Position numbers and translations under genes: made by a program
Assembly (NCBI GenBank): GCA_035293845.1
Contig: DATGMB010000073.1
Span: 1 to 34,581 of the forward strand
Direction of reading: 5' to 3'
DNA: 34,581 bases
Origin: DATGMB01 sp035293845
GTDB lineage: Bacteria; Acidobacteriota; Terriglobia; Bryobacterales; Bryobacteraceae
In this document: positions 1-9,683 of the stretch, piece by piece
Position numbering within the stretch: position 1 is the stretch's first letter
Layout of the letters: every line of letters starts with the position of its first letter
Notes under the pieces: generated by a model
The model's input: only the letters and a program-made list of their open reading frames with translations
What the model was told of the DNA's origin: nothing
Database searches by the model: none

Positions 1-60
1 ATTAGTACAGTAGTACAGCGCGGCTGTCAAGAGCAATTTTGGGGAGCCGGCGTCAGCCCG

Positions 61-3000
61 TCAAAAGCGCACGCGCAGGCCGAACTGAACGTTCCGCCCC
101 GCATCCGCACTGAGGATTTGCCCTGCGTTCTTCGCGTCGACGTAATTGACCGGCAATCCGAAGTTGGGATGATTGAGCGCATTGATGGCTTCACCCCGCA
201 ACTGAACGGTGACCCTATCGGACAACCGAATACTGCGCGACAACGCGAAGTTGACGTATACGCCACCCGGACCGTCCAGAATATTGCGTCCGGAGTTGCC
301 GAAGCGGTACGCCCCCATAGGCACCGTCGGAAACGCGGCCACGTTGAACCACTCGGCTACGGTCGGGTTGGCCAGCCGGCCGGTCCCGATCCGGTCCGGG
401 CGGTCGGCTTCGCCCAGGTTCAGATTCGCGTTCGCCACACGCGGAGTGAAAGGCTGTCCCGTATACAGGCGTGCGTCGCCCGAGAGCGCCCAACCGCGCA
501 GCAGCTTCGATTTCCATGGCGGCGTATACGACGCGAACGCTGTAAACGCGTGGCCCGTATCCCAATCGGAGCGTCCTCGCTCCGCGGCCAGATTGCGCGA
601 GTTCTGCGCACCCGGATAATCGCCCTGCGAGCTGCCTGAGACCTGAGAGGCGTCGTCGATCGACTTCGAATAGACGTACGTTAGCCCGTAGAATAGCCCT
701 CGCCGGTAGCGGCGCCGCAGCACCAGGGTACCCCCGTTGTAGACCGAGTTGGCTCCGAACGAGTAGTAATTGATGGTGCCGAACCCGGGAAACGGCCGCA
801 AGCCGCCCGGCGTGGCTGCCGAGCGGAACGGCTGATTCAGGTCGTAGCGCTGTCCGAGGTGCGTGCCGCGCGAACCGATGTAGTCGATTTCGAGCGTGGT
901 CGAGCTTCCGAACTCCTGATCGACCGAGAGCGTGTAGCTCTGAACGTACTGCGCTCCGGGGCGCACTTCAAAACCGCTCGCGTTGTTCACCCCCGGCAGG
1001 CTGGCCAGCGCGGCCGGAAAGGGATTCTGAAAGGTAAGAGCATTCGGCTGGCCCGCGACCCGGTTGAACGTTTGCGAGATGGCGAACGGGTAAGTGTTCG
1101 TGAGATCGTTGCGGATCGGGTCCAGCAGAGAGTTCGCGTAGTAGATTCCGTAACCGCCCCGCACCACCGAATTCCTTTTTGCGAACGGCCGGAAACTGAA
1201 GCCGAACCGCGGCGCAAAATCGAGATTGCTCGAATAGACCAGCGATCGCGGCAGCCCTGCATCCGCGGCCGTGGTGACGCGGCCGGTCAGGCCGGCGGCC
1301 GCCAGAAGAGAGGCCAGGTCGGGCACCCCTTCTGCCGAAGCCAGGACCAGCCGGTCGATCTGCGGCAGGAAGCTCGACAGGCGCCCGTATTTCTCATACG
1401 GCGGGCGCATGGCCTCGTAGCGGAGTCCATAGCTCAAAGTGAGCCGTGGCGTGACCGCGAACTGGTCCTGCGCGAAGATCCCGATGTCCGTGGAAAAAAG
1501 ATATGCAGTGTCCGCGCGCGACTGCCGCGTCGTGCTGTCCGGCAAGCCCAGCAGGAAGTCCGACCACGCATCCGAGGTCCAGCGGCCCAGAAAATTGAAC
1601 GTGCCGCGCGAATTATTGGCAAGCTGCTGGAAGAACTGCGTGCGCAGCGCGTCAATGCCGAACTTCAGGAGGTGGTCTCCCCTGGTCCAGCTCAACGCCT
1701 CGGCGGCATCGTAGGTGTTGATCGTCAGGTTGAGGGGCAGGTTGGCCGGATCGCCCAGCGCCGCCAGGTTCAGGATCGTAAAGCGGGGGAATCCGAACTG
1801 GTTCGGATCGGTCCCGCCCGGCAGGCCCAGCGCGGCGTTGAAGTTTTGCCCTGCGTGAACACTGGTGTCGCGCTCGGCGAAACGTGTATAACCCAGTCGC
1901 AACTCATTGACCAGCGACGGACCGAACGTGTAGGTATGACTGATCCCGGCGAGCGTCGGGCGGCTCGCGGTATTGGTCCCGAAAATGCCCAGATCGCTGC
2001 CGGTGTACGGACTCAAGCCGGAATTATTGCGCATCAGATATCGAACCGAGAGCCAGTCCTTGGACCCGAAATGCTCATCGAGCTTGGCGACCACGCTTTG
2101 GTACTGCGATCGTGTGGCGGCATCGGTCTGGTAATTGGTGGCGGGGTCCAAGCGGTCGGGCAGTGGATAGAAACCGGCCAGACTCAGAGCCGTCGGATCG
2201 ATGCGGCTTGCCGGAATTCGATTCTGCGGGAATGGACTGCCGGTGAGCGGGTCAATAATCGTCACCGGCCTGCCGGTGGCGGCGAGACTCTGCGAGAAGT
2301 CGCCGGCGCGCTCGAGGGGCGTCGGTACTTCGGAAAGGCGATCGTAACGCTGCGATTGCAGGAGCCCTTCCCAACTGACCAGAAAAAAAGTACGGTCCTC
2401 CCCCCGGTAGGCGCGGGGGATCACCACCGGTCCGTTTAACGTAACGCCACCCTGGTTGCGGAGGGATTCGGACTTCCGGACATCGAAGAAATTGCGCGCG
2501 CCCAGCGTGCTGCTGCGCATAAACTCGAAGGCCGATCCGTGCAGCCGGTTGCCGCCGGTGCGCAACTGGGCGGTGATGACGCCGCCTGCCATTCGGCCGT
2601 ACTCCGCGGCTTCGCCGGTCGCTTGGACCCGAAACTCCTCGATCGCATCCCAGTTCGGCGTCACCTCGGTGCCGCCCGTGCGTGGATCGTGATCGTTGAA
2701 GCCATCCACCAGAAAATTGGTGCTGTCCGCTCGCGCCCCGCCGATCACAAACCCCGACCCCAGCGCCCCCGCCGCGCGGCGCGCGACGCCCGGCCCGAAG
2801 TAGGCGAGATCCGTAAAATCACGAAGGTTCTGCACCATCTCCGACATTTCCGCAACGTCCATGAGGGATTCGATAATGTCCTCGCCCGTATCGACGGAAC
2901 TGGTCTTACCGCTGACTTCGAGCCTCTCGGAAGCCGGGCCGACGTCCATCTGAAACTCGAGTTGCACGGTGCGGTCGGGATCGATCCGCACGCCTTTCTT

Positions 3001-3273
3001 CCGTAGCGGCCGGAATCCCGCCTTGGTCACCGCGACCTCGTAATCTCCGGCGAACAGGTTCGGCAGGATAAACCGGCCGGAAGCATCGCTCACCGCTTCG
3101 CGCGACGCGCTCCCGCTGCCCGGCTGGGCCGTAATCACTGCGCCGGCGATCGCACCGCCCGCCGCATCGATTACGTTCCCGGCAAGCGTTCCGATATTCG
3201 TCCCCGCCCCGGCATGGCTGGCGCCACAAACGGCTGCCAGTGCGACGGCCAGGATCTGGCCCGTATATCCCAT
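61..3273 (-). CDS. TonB-dependent receptor, Oar-like, with N-terminal carboxypeptidase-regulatory domain
   Basis: The 1070-aa product is a predicted outer-membrane beta-barrel importer. The ATG at 3273 is chosen because it opens a clear signal peptide (MGYTGQILAVALAAVCGASHA) and has an AAGG about 7 bases upstream; the frame continues 30 codons further but that part is unlike a secretion signal. Residues ~30-115 form a carboxypeptidase-regulatory-like beta-sandwich (GxVxD..G..I.GA.V, SDASGRF, AGDYEV). Residues ~180-280 form the plug, with the LVDGFNDHD and AEYGRMAGGVI signatures. The rest is barrel and ends in LRVRF, a typical C-terminal aromatic. No TonB box is obvious. This receptor type is greatly expanded in Solibacter-like acidobacteria and its substrate cannot be read from sequence. 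It is divergent from the hydrolase at 3407. No intrinsic terminator is seen after it. Confidence 0.93.
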   Translation of the reverse strand: MGYTGQILAVALAAVCGASHAGAGTNIGTLAGNVIDAAGGAIAGAVITAQPGSGSASREAVSDASGRFILPNLFAGDYEVAVTKAGFRPLRKKGVRIDPDRTVQLEFQMDVGPASERLEVSGKTSSVDTGEDIIESLMDVAEMSEMVQNLRDFTDLAYFGPGVARRAAGALGSGFVIGGARADSTNFLVDGFNDHDPRTGGTEVTPNWDAIEEFRVQATGEAAEYGRMAGGVITAQLRTGGNRLHGSAFEFMRSSTLGARNFFDVRKSESLRNQGGVTLNGPVVIPRAYRGEDRTFFLVSWEGLLQSQRYDRLSEVPTPLERAGDFSQSLAATGRPVTIIDPLTGSPFPQNRIPASRIDPTALSLAGFYPLPDRLDPATNYQTDAATRSQYQSVVAKLDEHFGSKDWLSVRYLMRNNSGLSPYTGSDLGIFGTNTASRPTLAGISHTYTFGPSLVNELRLGYTRFAERDTSVHAGQNFNAALGLPGGTDPNQFGFPRFTILNLAALGDPANLPLNLTINTYDAAEALSWTRGDHLLKFGIDALRTQFFQQLANNSRGTFNFLGRWTSDAWSDFLLGLPDSTTRQSRADTAYLFSTDIGIFAQDQFAVTPRLTLSYGLRYEAMRPPYEKYGRLSSFLPQIDRLVLASAEGVPDLASLLAAAGLTGRVTTAADAGLPRSLVYSSNLDFAPRFGFSFRPFAKRNSVVRGGYGIYYANSLLDPIRNDLTNTYPFAISQTFNRVAGQPNALTFQNPFPAALASLPGVNNASGFEVRPGAQYVQSYTLSVDQEFGSSTTLEIDYIGSRGTHLGQRYDLNQPFRSAATPGGLRPFPGFGTINYYSFGANSVYNGGTLVLRRRYRRGLFYGLTYVYSKSIDDASQVSGSSQGDYPGAQNSRNLAAERGRSDWDTGHAFTAFASYTPPWKSKLLRGWALSGDARLYTGQPFTPRVANANLNLGEADRPDRIGTGRLANPTVAEWFNVAAFPTVPMGAYRFGNSGRNILDGPGGVYVNFALSRSIRLSDRVTVQLRGEAINALNHPNFGLPVNYVDAKNAGQILSADAGRNVQFGLRVRF

Positions 3274-3394
3274 TACGTTGCCTTGATTATGGATTATGCG
3301 GGATTCCAGGTGAAAATGCGAGGTCGCCCTGCGACATTTTGCGCGCCATGGCCCGCCCGGCACCGCATGGCGACCCGGCTGCCCCGGCGCGCGC

Positions 3395-3400
3395 TATACT
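3395..3400 (+). promoter_or_regulatory. -10-like hexamer, possible leaderless start
   Basis: TATACT ends 6 bases before the ATG at 3407. No Shine-Dalgarno sequence lies between them. If this is a -10 element, transcription would start at or within a base or two of the start codon. No good -35 is visible 16-18 bases upstream. Weak as a single site; see the finding on leaderless starts. Confidence 0.4.
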
Positions 3401-3406
3401 TCCCCC

Positions 3407-4726
3407 ATGTTTCGCCGCTGTGTGATTGCGCTACTGCTCGCCATCTGCGCCGCTCCCGCCCAGGATCTTGCCGGGCGCGCGGACGAGCTCGTCCACGCCT
3501 ACGTCCACCAGAAGCGCTTCCAGGGCTCGGTACTGCTGGCGCACGAAGGCAAACCGCTGTTCCGAAAGAGCTACGGCCTGGCGAACGCCGAATGGGGCAT
3601 CGCCAACACGCCCGATACCAAGTTCCGGCTGGGCTCCATCACGAAACAGTTCACCTCGGCGCTGATCCTGCAACTGGTCGAGCACGGCAAAATCGGCCTC
3701 CAGGATTCTATCCGCAAGTATTACCCTGAGGCCCCGGAAGCCTGGCAGCCGGTGACCATCCATGATCTGCTCTGCCACGAATCCGGCATCCCGAGCTATA
3801 CCGAAATTCCGGGCTTCTTCGCCAAAATGGCCGGCGAACCGCGCACGCCGCTCGAAATCATCCGCCTGACGCAGGATAAGCCGCTCGAATTCGCCCCCGG
3901 CACGAAGTACAAGTACGACAACACCGGCTACATCATCCTCGGCTATGTGATCGAAAAAGTCACCGGCAAGACGTACGAGCAGCAGCTCCACGCCGCCATC
4001 CTCGACCCGCTCGGCATGAAGGACACCGGCTTCGATAGCTACACCGCCATCCTGCCCCACCGCGCCGAAGGCTACAACTGGCACGGCGAAACGCTCGAAC
4101 GCGCGCCGTACCTCGATATGACGCTGCCCTACGCCGCCGGCTCGCTCTACTCCACCGTCGACGACCTCTCGAAGTGGGACCAGGCCCTCTACGGCACGGC
4201 CGTCCTCAGCGAAGCCTCCAAGCAGAAGATGTGGACGCCCAACCGCAACGACTACGGCTACGGCTGGATGATCGCCAAACGCTACGGCACGGCCGCGCTC
4301 GAGCACGGCGGCGGCATCAACGGCTTCAACACCATGATCGTGCGCCTGCCGGAAAAGAAGCTGCTCGCGGTCGTCCTTTCCAATGTGAACACGAACGCCA
4401 CCGGACCGATCGCGACCGGCCTGCTCGCGATCGCGCTCGGCCAGCCGGTAACCATGCCGCAGCAGCACACGCCCGTGCCGATTTCCGCCGGGGAATTGAA
4501 ACCGCTCGAAGGCCGCTACGCGAACGCTGTGCTCGCGCTGACCATCCGCGCCGAAGGCGACCATCTGGCGGCGCATCCGGATGGCCAGGGCGAAATGCCG
4601 TTCTTCGGCCTGACCGCGAAGCGCTTCTTCAACGACGCCGTCGGCGCCGAGCTCGAATTCTCACCGGACGCCTCCGCCGTGACGGTCCACCAGGGCGGCA
4701 ACGACCAGGTGCTGAAGCGCCAGTGA
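3407..4726 (+). CDS. secreted serine hydrolase, class C beta-lactamase family
   Basis: The 439-aa protein carries an Sec signal peptide (MFRRCVIALLLAICAAPAQ). The family fold covers residues ~25-345. The nucleophile motif is S77-I-T-K80, the second motif is Y170-D-N172, and the third is H300-G-G302. A C-terminal extension (~355-439, beginning GELKPLEGRY) resembles the DUF3471-type domain often fused to these enzymes. Members include D-aminopeptidases, esterases and PBP4-like carboxypeptidases; true cephalosporinases are about 360-390 aa and lack this tail. A periplasmic peptidase or esterase is therefore more likely than antibiotic resistance. The gene converges on the isomerase-like gene with only 4 bases between the stops. 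Confidence 0.93.
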   Translation: MFRRCVIALLLAICAAPAQDLAGRADELVHAYVHQKRFQGSVLLAHEGKPLFRKSYGLANAEWGIANTPDTKFRLGSITKQFTSALILQLVEHGKIGLQDSIRKYYPEAPEAWQPVTIHDLLCHESGIPSYTEIPGFFAKMAGEPRTPLEIIRLTQDKPLEFAPGTKYKYDNTGYIILGYVIEKVTGKTYEQQLHAAILDPLGMKDTGFDSYTAILPHRAEGYNWHGETLERAPYLDMTLPYAAGSLYSTVDDLSKWDQALYGTAVLSEASKQKMWTPNRNDYGYGWMIAKRYGTAALEHGGGINGFNTMIVRLPEKKLLAVVLSNVNTNATGPIATGLLAIALGQPVTMPQQHTPVPISAGELKPLEGRYANAVLALTIRAEGDHLAAHPDGQGEMPFFGLTAKRFFNDAVGAELEFSPDASAVTVHQGGNDQVLKRQ

Positions 4727-4730
4727 CGCC

Positions 4731-5741
4731 TCATGCGCGCCATTTCAAGCCCAGATCGAGCGCCTTCTTCCCGTATTCCACGCTGCGCTCCATGTGATCC
4801 TTCTGCTGGTAGCGCAGCGCCGCCGCGTACGATTCGATGTTCGCCCGCCCGCCCACATCCTCGATCACCATTTCGCCCTCGTACGGATGCCCCTGTTTCG
4901 CCAGCGCCAGAAATCGCGCCAGCGTCGAAGCGTTCAGATCGCCGAAAGTCTTCATGAACTGCGGGTCGAGATACGGCCGCACCACGGGCGGGCGCCCCGT
5001 GATCGGCTTGATGTAGACATACACGTTCGGGCATAATTCCTTCGCCCGCGCCACGATCTTGCGGAAATCCACCACGCCCTCGCCCAGCGGCACCCACTGC
5101 ACCGCGATCCCGCCGCGCGCCTCGTACACCACTGAATCGCGCAGGTGAAACGTCAACGCCAGCGGCCCCAGCGTCTCCACGGTCTCCATCGGGTCCTCGA
5201 AAACGAACACCGGGTTGCCGGTATCGAGATACGATCCGACAAACTCCTTCCCCGCGCCCTCGATCAACTGCCGCGTCTCCCAGCAGAGCAGGTCCTTGTG
5301 ATTCTCGATGGCGAATTTCACGCCCGCGTCCATCGCCTCCGAACGCACCGCCCGCAGCAGCCGGATCATCGTCTCGATGTGCTGCGCCGGCGGTCCCGGC
5401 GGCAGGTGCTCGCGGTCGCTCGCCACCAGCGTGCGCACGATCGGCGACCCCATCGCCGCTGCGCGCTTCACGGCCTCGCGCAGCAGTTGCACCGAAGCCC
5501 GGAAGCCATCGGGCGTGCGCGGCAGCGACGCTCCGGTGCCCGTTTCGAGATGCAGCCCGAGCCGCTCCGCCTGCTCCCGCACTTCGCGCCAGTGCGCCGG
5601 ATCGTTGGTGCCCGGATCGACGGAATCCTGCAGGAACACCGCATCCAGTTTCAGGCTCGCCGCGTAATCCAGCAGTTGCCGGTCCAGCCAGCGGAACGCG
5701 CGCAGGCAATAGGTGTTCAGGCCGATACGGAAACGGTCCAC
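4731..5741 (-). CDS. sugar phosphate isomerase/epimerase family protein (xylose isomerase-like TIM barrel)
   Basis: The 336-aa product has the pattern of AP-endonuclease-2/xylose-isomerase-like TIM barrels: an opening strand (RIGLNTYCLRAF), LKLDAVFLQD, FAIENHKDLLC, YLDTGNPVFVFEDP, TFHLRDSVV and a late MVIEDVGGRA strand. The conserved acidic and His residues (E in IENH, D in YLDTGN, H in TFHLRD, E in VIEDV) are as expected for a divalent-metal site. The start is GTG at 5741, because an in-frame TGA lies five codons upstream and no ATG fits between. No signal peptide is seen, so it is cytosolic. Substrate is unknown. It is divergent from the glycosyltransferase, with about 24 bases between the likely starts. 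Confidence 0.85.
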   Translation of the reverse strand: MDRFRIGLNTYCLRAFRWLDRQLLDYAASLKLDAVFLQDSVDPGTNDPAHWREVREQAERLGLHLETGTGASLPRTPDGFRASVQLLREAVKRAAAMGSPIVRTLVASDREHLPPGPPAQHIETMIRLLRAVRSEAMDAGVKFAIENHKDLLCWETRQLIEGAGKEFVGSYLDTGNPVFVFEDPMETVETLGPLALTFHLRDSVVYEARGGIAVQWVPLGEGVVDFRKIVARAKELCPNVYVYIKPITGRPPVVRPYLDPQFMKTFGDLNASTLARFLALAKQGHPYEGEMVIEDVGGRANIESYAAALRYQQKDHMERSVEYGKKALDLGLKWRA

Positions 5742-5765
5742 AGCGCGATGGTATCACCATCCCCC

Positions 5766-7550
5766 ATGCGACAATGGACTCTCCCGATGGCTTCAAAATC
5801 CAGGCAGCGCCGCGGCGTCCCCGGCGCTGGCAATGCCCTGCGCCCCCTTTCGGCTGCCGGGGCGCCGGCCGGCACATTCGTCGCACAACCGGCCCCCGCC
5901 CCTTCCGCCCCCGCCGCCTTTCTCGAACGCCACGCGCCCCTGCTGGCGGTAGCGCTCGTGCTGCTCGCGACGATTCGCATCGCCGCCACGTACTCCGTCT
6001 TCAACCACGTCTTCGACGAGCCCGCCCACATCGCCTGCGGCATGGAATGGCTCGACCAGGGCCGCTACACCATCGAGCCGCAGCATCCGCCGCTCGCGCG
6101 CGCCGCGGCCGCGCTCGGCCCGTACCTGCTTGGCATCCACTCGCAAAACACGCCCAAAACCGTGGCCTTCTCCATGATCATCGAAGGCCTGAAAATCCTT
6201 TACAGCGGCAACCACTACGATCAGACCCTGACCGCCGCGCGCACGGGCATCCTGCCGTTCTTCTGGATCGCCTGCGCCGTCATCTACTTCTGGGGCGCGC
6301 GCTATTTCGGCCGTGCGGAAGCCGGCGCTGCTGTCTTTCTCTTCACCTTCCTCGAGCCCGTGCTCGCTCACGCTGGACTGGCCACTACGGATATGGCCCT
6401 CACCGCCTTTCTCGGCGCCGCGTTCCTGACCGGCTGCCTGTGGGTGGAGCGGCCTACGCTCGCGCGCGCCGCTCTCTTCGGCCTTTCGGCCGGGCTGGCC
6501 GTCGTCAGCAAGTATTCGAGCCTGGTGTTCTTCCCCGCGGCCGCGGCCGTCGCTCTCGCCTGGTTCTGCGCGCTTGAAAAGCCGAAGCCTGGCCAACTGC
6601 GCGCCGCCGTGGCGCGGCTTCTACCCGGAATCGGCATAGCGGCGGCGATCGTCTGCCTCGTCATTGCCGCGATCTTTCGCTTCTCCTGGGGCGATTCCGG
6701 AATCGCCGGCCTCAAGCTGCCCGCCCCGGAATTCTTCCAGGGCATCCGCGATGTGGCGCGCCACAACGCCGAAGGCCATCCCGGCTACCTGCTCAGCCGC
6801 CGCAGCAATTTCGGCTTCTGGCAGTTCTACCCGGTCGTGCTGGCGGTCAAGACACCGCTCGCTTTCCTCTTCCTGCTCGCCCTCGGGATCCCTCTCGTGG
6901 TGAGCCGCAGGACCTCCTGGCGCCTCGGCTTTCTGCCGGTGGCCTATGCCGCGGGCGTGCTGGGCGTCGCTGTCTTCAGCCACATCAATATCGGAGTGCG
7001 CCATATCCTGCCGGTCTACACCGGCTTTTCCCTGGTTGCCGGCGCCGCCGTCATCCACCTCTGGCGGATCGCGCCGCAGGCGCGCTGGGCGAAGTTCGCG
7101 CTGCCGGCCGCGCTCCTTTGGTTCGCCGGAACGTCCCTCGCCGCCCACCCCGATTACCTTCCGTACTTCAACGAGCTCGCCGGCAGCCACCCCGAGCGCA
7201 TCCTGGTCGATTCCGATCTCGACTGGGGCCAGGACTACAAGCGCGTTGCCGCCCGCCTCCGCGAGCTCGAGGCTCGCGAAATCGCTTTCGAAGAGTTCTC
7301 CACCGCCGACCTGGAGAAGTATCACGGCTTCCCGCACGTCCTCCAGTTCGATCCTCTGCAGCCGCACTACGGCTGGAACGGCACCGGCTTCACCATGTGG
7401 AAGGAGCGCCGCTTCGGCCTCGACGAATCGACTCCTCTCTGGCCCGACCGCTACGAGCCCACCGAAAGAGTCGGCAAAACCACCTACCTCTGGTATTTCC
7501 CCCCGCCCGGCTCGCCGATTCCGCCGCCGCGGCTCAAAGGTCCGCAATAA
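5766..7550 (+). CDS. GT-C membrane glycosyltransferase (PMT/ArnT/GT39-like)
   Basis: About 594 aa with many hydrophobic helices. The first (~59-74) is followed by FNHVFDEPAHIACG, with the D84-E85 pair typical of the first periplasmic loop of GT-C enzymes, and then EPQHPPLARA, the family's second conserved loop. Later helices include FFWIACAVIYFWGARYFG, the alternating segments at ~165-260 and LGFLPVAYAAGVLGVAVF. A soluble C-terminal part (~470-594) contains DSDLDWGQDYKRVA. Such enzymes transfer sugars from polyprenyl-phosphate donors to lipid or protein on the outer face of the membrane; the acceptor is not predictable. The start is uncertain: in-frame ATGs occur at 5748, 5766 and 5787, and none has a convincing ribosome site. 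The open frame continues upstream to 5145, but that part is antisense to the isomerase-like gene. Confidence 0.85.
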   Translation: MRQWTLPMASKSRQRRGVPGAGNALRPLSAAGAPAGTFVAQPAPAPSAPAAFLERHAPLLAVALVLLATIRIAATYSVFNHVFDEPAHIACGMEWLDQGRYTIEPQHPPLARAAAALGPYLLGIHSQNTPKTVAFSMIIEGLKILYSGNHYDQTLTAARTGILPFFWIACAVIYFWGARYFGRAEAGAAVFLFTFLEPVLAHAGLATTDMALTAFLGAAFLTGCLWVERPTLARAALFGLSAGLAVVSKYSSLVFFPAAAAVALAWFCALEKPKPGQLRAAVARLLPGIGIAAAIVCLVIAAIFRFSWGDSGIAGLKLPAPEFFQGIRDVARHNAEGHPGYLLSRRSNFGFWQFYPVVLAVKTPLAFLFLLALGIPLVVSRRTSWRLGFLPVAYAAGVLGVAVFSHINIGVRHILPVYTGFSLVAGAAVIHLWRIAPQARWAKFALPAALLWFAGTSLAAHPDYLPYFNELAGSHPERILVDSDLDWGQDYKRVAARLRELEAREIAFEEFSTADLEKYHGFPHVLQFDPLQPHYGWNGTGFTMWKERRFGLDESTPLWPDRYEPTERVGKTTYLWYFPPPGSPIPPPRLKGPQ

Positions 7551-7598
7551 CGGCCCCCAAGAGCGTTCCGCGAACCCCAACCCGCGCCGTCAGCCCGA

Positions 7599-7632
7599 GT
7601 CCCCATCCCCAATCCCCAACCCCCAATCCCCG
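7599..7632. repeat. C-rich/G-rich heptamer-like repeat, possible G-quadruplex (minus strand)
   Basis: On the plus strand the stretch reads as CCCCA(T/A) units (TCCCCATCCCCAATCCCC and onward). On the minus strand it has five tracts of four or more G separated by 2-3 bases, which fits an intramolecular quadruplex. It fills most of the gap between the glycosyltransferase stop (7550) and the acylase start (7653). A related G-rich repeat occurs at 29565-29593. Confidence 0.7.
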
Positions 7633-7652
7633 TTTTGTTGTACCGTATCCGC

Positions 7653-9683
7653 ATGACTCGCCTCGCTCTGTTCCTCGCCTCCTGCACCCTGCTGTGCGGA
7701 GCCGCCAAGGTCGAAATCCTTCGCGACGAGTACGGCGTCCCCCACATCTTCGCCGCCACCGCCGAGGCCGCCGCGTTCGGTTCCGGCTACGCGCAGGCCG
7801 AGGACCGCCTCGAAGAGCTCCTGCGCAACTACCGCAAGGCCGAAGGCACCATGTCCGAAGCCTTCGGGAAAGATTGGATCTTTCACGACTACCGCCAGCG
7901 CGTGTGGCGTCACCGCGCCGTCGCCGAGCAGCACTATCGCGAGCTCGACCCCAAGCTCCGCGCCATCTGCGAGGCCTACCAGGCCGGCATCCGCAAATTC
8001 ATGCAGGAACACCCCGAGCAGGTCCCCGCCTGGGCGCCGAAGCTCGATCCCTGGCAGATCATCGCTCTCGGCCGCTACATCATCTGGGGCTGGCCGGAAG
8101 GCGAAGCCGGCGGCGACCTGCTCCGCGCCGGCATTCAGCCCGATCCCGTGGCCTACCACGGCTCCAATGAGATGCTGCTCGCCCCCTCGCGCACCGCCAT
8201 GCATGCACCCATCGCCGTCGTCGATCCCCACCTGAGCTGGTACGGCGAGTTCCGCTTCTATGAAATGCGCATCTACGGCGGCGAGCTCGAATTTTCCGGC
8301 GCCGCGATCCTCGGCCTGCCGTTTCCCTCGCTCGGCCACAACCGCTATCTCTCCGTCGCCATGACCACCGGCGGCCCCGACACCTCCGACGCTTACGAAG
8401 AGGAAGTCCGCGACGGCAAGTATCTCTTCAAAGGCCAGTGGCGTCCGCTCGAAGTGCGCACCGAGCGTATCGCGGTGAAGGACGGCACCGCGCAGCAGAT
8501 CCGCATCGAATCCACCCACCATGGCCCCATCGTGGCGCACAAGAACGGCAAGGCGTACTCGCTCGCCCTCCCCTACGCCGATGAGTTTCGCCTCCTCGAA
8601 ACCGCCTGGAAGCTGGACACCGCGCACAACCTCGCGCAGGCCAAAGCCGCGCTCTCCGGCCTTCAGTTCATGGCGCAGAACATCATGATCGGCACTGTCG
8701 GCGGCGATATCTACTACGTCCGCAACGGCCGCGTCCCCATCCGGCCCAAGGGCTGCGACACCTCACGTCCCATGAACGGCCCTGCCGGCGATTGCGAATG
8801 GCAGGGCCTGCATCGCTTCGACGAGCTGGTGCAGATCCAAAACCCGCCCCAGGGCTACATGCAGAACTGCAACGTGTCGCCCTTCGCCATGATGAAGGAT
8901 TCGCCGCTCGTGCCCGAAAAATGGGCCGAACATCCATACATCTATAACGACGGCCGCCGCCCCGCCCACCAGCGCGCCGCCATGATGGTCGACCTGCTCG
9001 ACGCGGCCCACAACGTCACCGCCGAACAGATGATGGCCATCGCCTTCAGCCCGCAGGTCTGGCACGCCGGCCTCTGGCAGGAGCGCATCCGCAAAGCCGT
9101 GCCCGAAAGCAAAGCCGTACCTGAGAGCGCATTCGCCCGCATGTTGGCCGGGTGGAATCGCCGCAGCGACGCCGATTCCCGCGCCGCCCTCGCCTGGTAT
9201 CTCTTCAAGACCGCGCTCGGGGCCGCCGGCCGCAATGTCGACCCGCCGGACAGCCTCACGGACGCCGCCATCCGCGACGCGCTCGCCAAAGCCGCGCAGC
9301 GCTTGAACGCCGATTTCGCCCCCGACGCCGTCTTCGGCACGCTCTTCCGCGTCGGCCGCCAGGGCTCCGGCCGGACGTGGCCGGTTGGCGGCGGCACGCT
9401 CAACGAAGCCGGTATGGCCACGCCACGCGCCATCTCATTCGACAAAGTGGGAAAGGAAATGGTCGGCCACAGCGGCCAGACGTCTACGCAAATCGTGATC
9501 CTGACGAAGCCGCCGCAGTCTTTCATGGTGATCCCTCTCGGTGAAAGCGATCACCCCGATTCCCCTCACTATGACGACCAGGCCGAAAAGCTCTTCAGCC
9601 GGAGCCAGGCAAAGCCAACATACTTCGCCAACCGCAAGGAGCTCGAAAAGCACGTGACGGCGCGCGAGAGCCTGAGCTATTGA
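7653..9683 (+). CDS. penicillin acylase family Ntn hydrolase (acylase)
   Basis: The 676-aa product matches the penicillin G acylase / acyl-homoserine-lactone acylase family. The ATG at 7653 starts a signal peptide (MTRLALFLASCTLLCGA); the frame runs six codons further up only through TTG codons. The alpha part has VEILRDEYGVPHIFA and GYAQAEDRLEEL. The predicted autocatalytic junction is G170/S171 within YHGSNEM, where S171 would be the N-terminal nucleophile of the beta chain; PSRTAMHAPIAVVDPHLSW follows, as in the family. PFPSLGHN and later THHGPIVAHKNG are also family motifs. The precursor would be exported, cleaved and active in the periplasm on an N-acyl substrate; whether that is an AHL, a beta-lactam or a peptide is unknown. 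Its last 7 bases overlap the convergent carbonic-anhydrase-like gene. Confidence 0.92.
   Translation: MTRLALFLASCTLLCGAAKVEILRDEYGVPHIFAATAEAAAFGSGYAQAEDRLEELLRNYRKAEGTMSEAFGKDWIFHDYRQRVWRHRAVAEQHYRELDPKLRAICEAYQAGIRKFMQEHPEQVPAWAPKLDPWQIIALGRYIIWGWPEGEAGGDLLRAGIQPDPVAYHGSNEMLLAPSRTAMHAPIAVVDPHLSWYGEFRFYEMRIYGGELEFSGAAILGLPFPSLGHNRYLSVAMTTGGPDTSDAYEEEVRDGKYLFKGQWRPLEVRTERIAVKDGTAQQIRIESTHHGPIVAHKNGKAYSLALPYADEFRLLETAWKLDTAHNLAQAKAALSGLQFMAQNIMIGTVGGDIYYVRNGRVPIRPKGCDTSRPMNGPAGDCEWQGLHRFDELVQIQNPPQGYMQNCNVSPFAMMKDSPLVPEKWAEHPYIYNDGRRPAHQRAAMMVDLLDAAHNVTAEQMMAIAFSPQVWHAGLWQERIRKAVPESKAVPESAFARMLAGWNRRSDADSRAALAWYLFKTALGAAGRNVDPPDSLTDAAIRDALAKAAQRLNADFAPDAVFGTLFRVGRQGSGRTWPVGGGTLNEAGMATPRAISFDKVGKEMVGHSGQTSTQIVILTKPPQSFMVIPLGESDHPDSPHYDDQAEKLFSRSQAKPTYFANRKELEKHVTARESLSY

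Noticed and set aside
25..30. TTGACA on the minus strand as a promoter leading out of the window
   Set aside because: The hexamer is perfect, but the -10 at 17 bases (TACTAA) is weak and no gene is visible to the left. Not enough to annotate.
859..2439. Open plus-strand frame of 526 codons inside the first TonB receptor gene
   Set aside because: Antisense to a well-supported receptor; no motif, no ribosome site.
5145..5765. Upstream extension of the glycosyltransferase frame
   Set aside because: The segment is antisense to the isomerase-like gene and reads as Arg/His-rich non-protein sequence.
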